Source: Sulfurimonas sp. | GTDB lineage: Bacteria > Campylobacterota > Campylobacteria > Campylobacterales > Sulfurimonadaceae | Direction of reading: 5' to 3' | DNA: 7,235 nt | Assembly: GCA_024762705.1 (NCBI GenBank) | Contig: JANTGW010000050.1 | Location: 1 to 7,235 of the forward strand | Shown: piece after piece, positions 6,358 through 7,235 of the stretch | How positions within the stretch are numbered: the first letter of the stretch is position 1 | How the letters are laid out: each line of letters starts with the position of its first letter | Notes under the pieces: model-generated | Databases searched by the model: none | Told to the model about the DNA's origin: nothing | The model's input: only the letters and a program-made list of their open reading frames with translations | Made by a program: the position numbers and the translations under genes

Positions 6358-7235
6358 TCATTTAGCCCTGATATAGCCCTCTTTTACAAGAGCCTTTTTA
6401 ATTTCTTCTTGGTGTTCTTTGCCTTTTGTCTCCATATGCACAGTAACGTTGGCATCTCCATAGTCGAGTGATATTGAAGTTCTGTCATATGAGATATGAA
6501 CAATATTTGCATTTAATTCTTGCAGTATCTCTGTAAAACGCATCAGAGAACCTGGTTTGTCAACCAATGTAACTGTGAGCTTCATTTTACGATGAGACTT
6601 CAAAAGACCTTTTTCTATGATCACCGAAAGCAGTGTAACATCCATGTTTCCACCGCTTAAAACAACTGCGACATTCTTCCCTTCGAGATACTGAAGTTTA
6701 TGATGCAGTAAGGCAGCAACACCGACAGCACCTGCCCCTTCAACGACAAGCTTCTGTTTTTCGAGTAAAAACAAAATGGCACTTGCTATCTCTTCATCAT
6801 CTACGCTGATGATTTCATCAACGCATTCTAAAACATGCTTTAGTGTAACAGGAGAAGTATCTCGAACGGCTATACCATCTGCAATGGTTCTCACACTCGT
6901 TGAGTCTATAGGCTTTTTCAAATCAAAAGAGTTTTTAAATGCCGGAGCACCTTTGGCACTTACACCGATTACTTTTATGTCCGGATTTATTGCTTTTATA
7001 GCACTGGCCATTCCTGCTATGAGACCGCCGCCTCCGACTGGAATCAGCACAGCATCAAGCTCTTCGCATTTGTCTAAAATCTCTAAAGCAACCGTACCCT
7101 GCCCTGCCATAACTTCTTCATCTTCAAACGGATGCACAAAAGTCAAATGGTTTTTAAGACCATACTCTTTTGCATAAGCATAGGCCTCATCATAGTTTGT
7201 TCCGGCAAGTATGACCTCTGCTCCAAAATGCTTTA
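6358..7235 (-). CDS. ilvA: Threonine ammonia-lyase with C-terminal ACT domain (5' end outside window)
   Basis: This PLP enzyme deaminates threonine to 2-oxobutyrate and ammonia, the committed step towards isoleucine. The frame is open to the right edge: 29 codons upstream of the TTG at 7146 read as normal family sequence (KHFGAEVILAGTNYDEA), so that TTG is an internal leucine. The 291 visible residues lack the N-terminal part carrying the PLP lysine. They show the phosphate-binding glycine loop PVGGGGLIAG (65-74), VEGAGAV (164-170) and SGGNMD (193-198). One ACT domain occupies about 217-291, beginning MKLTVTLVDKPGSL. A single ACT domain marks the shorter, about 400-residue type (TIGR01127-like) rather than the two-domain E. 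coli biosynthetic IlvA, so isoleucine regulation may differ. The TGA stop is 1 nt before the WD40 gene start. Confidence 0.93.
   Translation of the reverse strand, partial: KHFGAEVILAGTNYDEAYAYAKEYGLKNHLTFVHPFEDEEVMAGQGTVALEILDKCEELDAVLIPVGGGGLIAGMASAIKAINPDIKVIGVSAKGAPAFKNSFDLKKPIDSTSVRTIADGIAVRDTSPVTLKHVLECVDEIISVDDEEIASAILFLLEKQKLVVEGAGAVGVAALLHHKLQYLEGKNVAVVLSGGNMDVTLLSVIIEKGLLKSHRKMKLTVTLVDKPGSLMRFTEILQELNANIVHISYDRTSISLDYGDANVTVHMETKGKEHQEEIKKALVKEGYIRAK

Noticed and set aside
7144..7146. TTG as the start of a short 262-aa ilvA
   Set aside because: The frame continues upstream with normal family sequence to the window edge, so the codon is an internal leucine.
6776..7177. 133-codon plus-strand open frame
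   Set aside because: It lies antisense within ilvA, whose frame shows clear family motifs; the opposite frame has no recognisable domain and no ribosome-binding site I can support.

Overview
The window looks like ordinary chromosome of a Campylobacterota bacterium, most likely near Sulfurimonas or a related sulfur oxidiser. This rests on the AT-rich composition, the protein style (for example the class I aminotransferase with its MTGWRFGY motif) and the gene order large AHAS subunit - small AHAS subunit - lpxD. As I recall, Campylobacter jejuni has the same order (ilvI-ilvH-lpxD). No rRNA, tRNA, CRISPR array, insertion sequence or phage gene is visible.

Layout: the left edge (2-790, +) holds the 3' part of an aspartate-type aminotransferase gene. 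It converges on a block in which everything else is on the minus strand. In transcription order, from the right edge leftwards, these are: ilvA (threonine ammonia-lyase, 5' end outside the window), a 708-residue WD40 protein, an 80-bp gap with a likely promoter, ilvB and ilvN (acetohydroxyacid synthase large and small subunits), lpxD (lipid A biosynthesis) and a 67-residue protein of unknown function. Spacings are tight: 1 nt between ilvA and the WD40 gene, a 1-nt overlap ilvB/ilvN, 4 nt ilvN/lpxD and 21 nt lpxD/small gene. This suggests two transcription units, ilvA-WD40 and ilvBN-lpxD-small gene. The aminotransferase and small-gene stop codons lie in opposite arms of one hairpin.

Functionally, IlvA makes 2-oxobutyrate and IlvBN condenses it with pyruvate, which are the first two steps of isoleucine synthesis (IlvBN also serves valine and leucine). 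LpxD adds the second acyl chain to the lipid A precursor.

The unexpected element is the WD40 gene between the two isoleucine genes. It encodes an apparently complete seven-blade propeller followed by four tandem 84-85-residue helical repeats. This propeller-plus-solenoid layout resembles eukaryotic coat and intraflagellar transport proteins. Its function is unknown.
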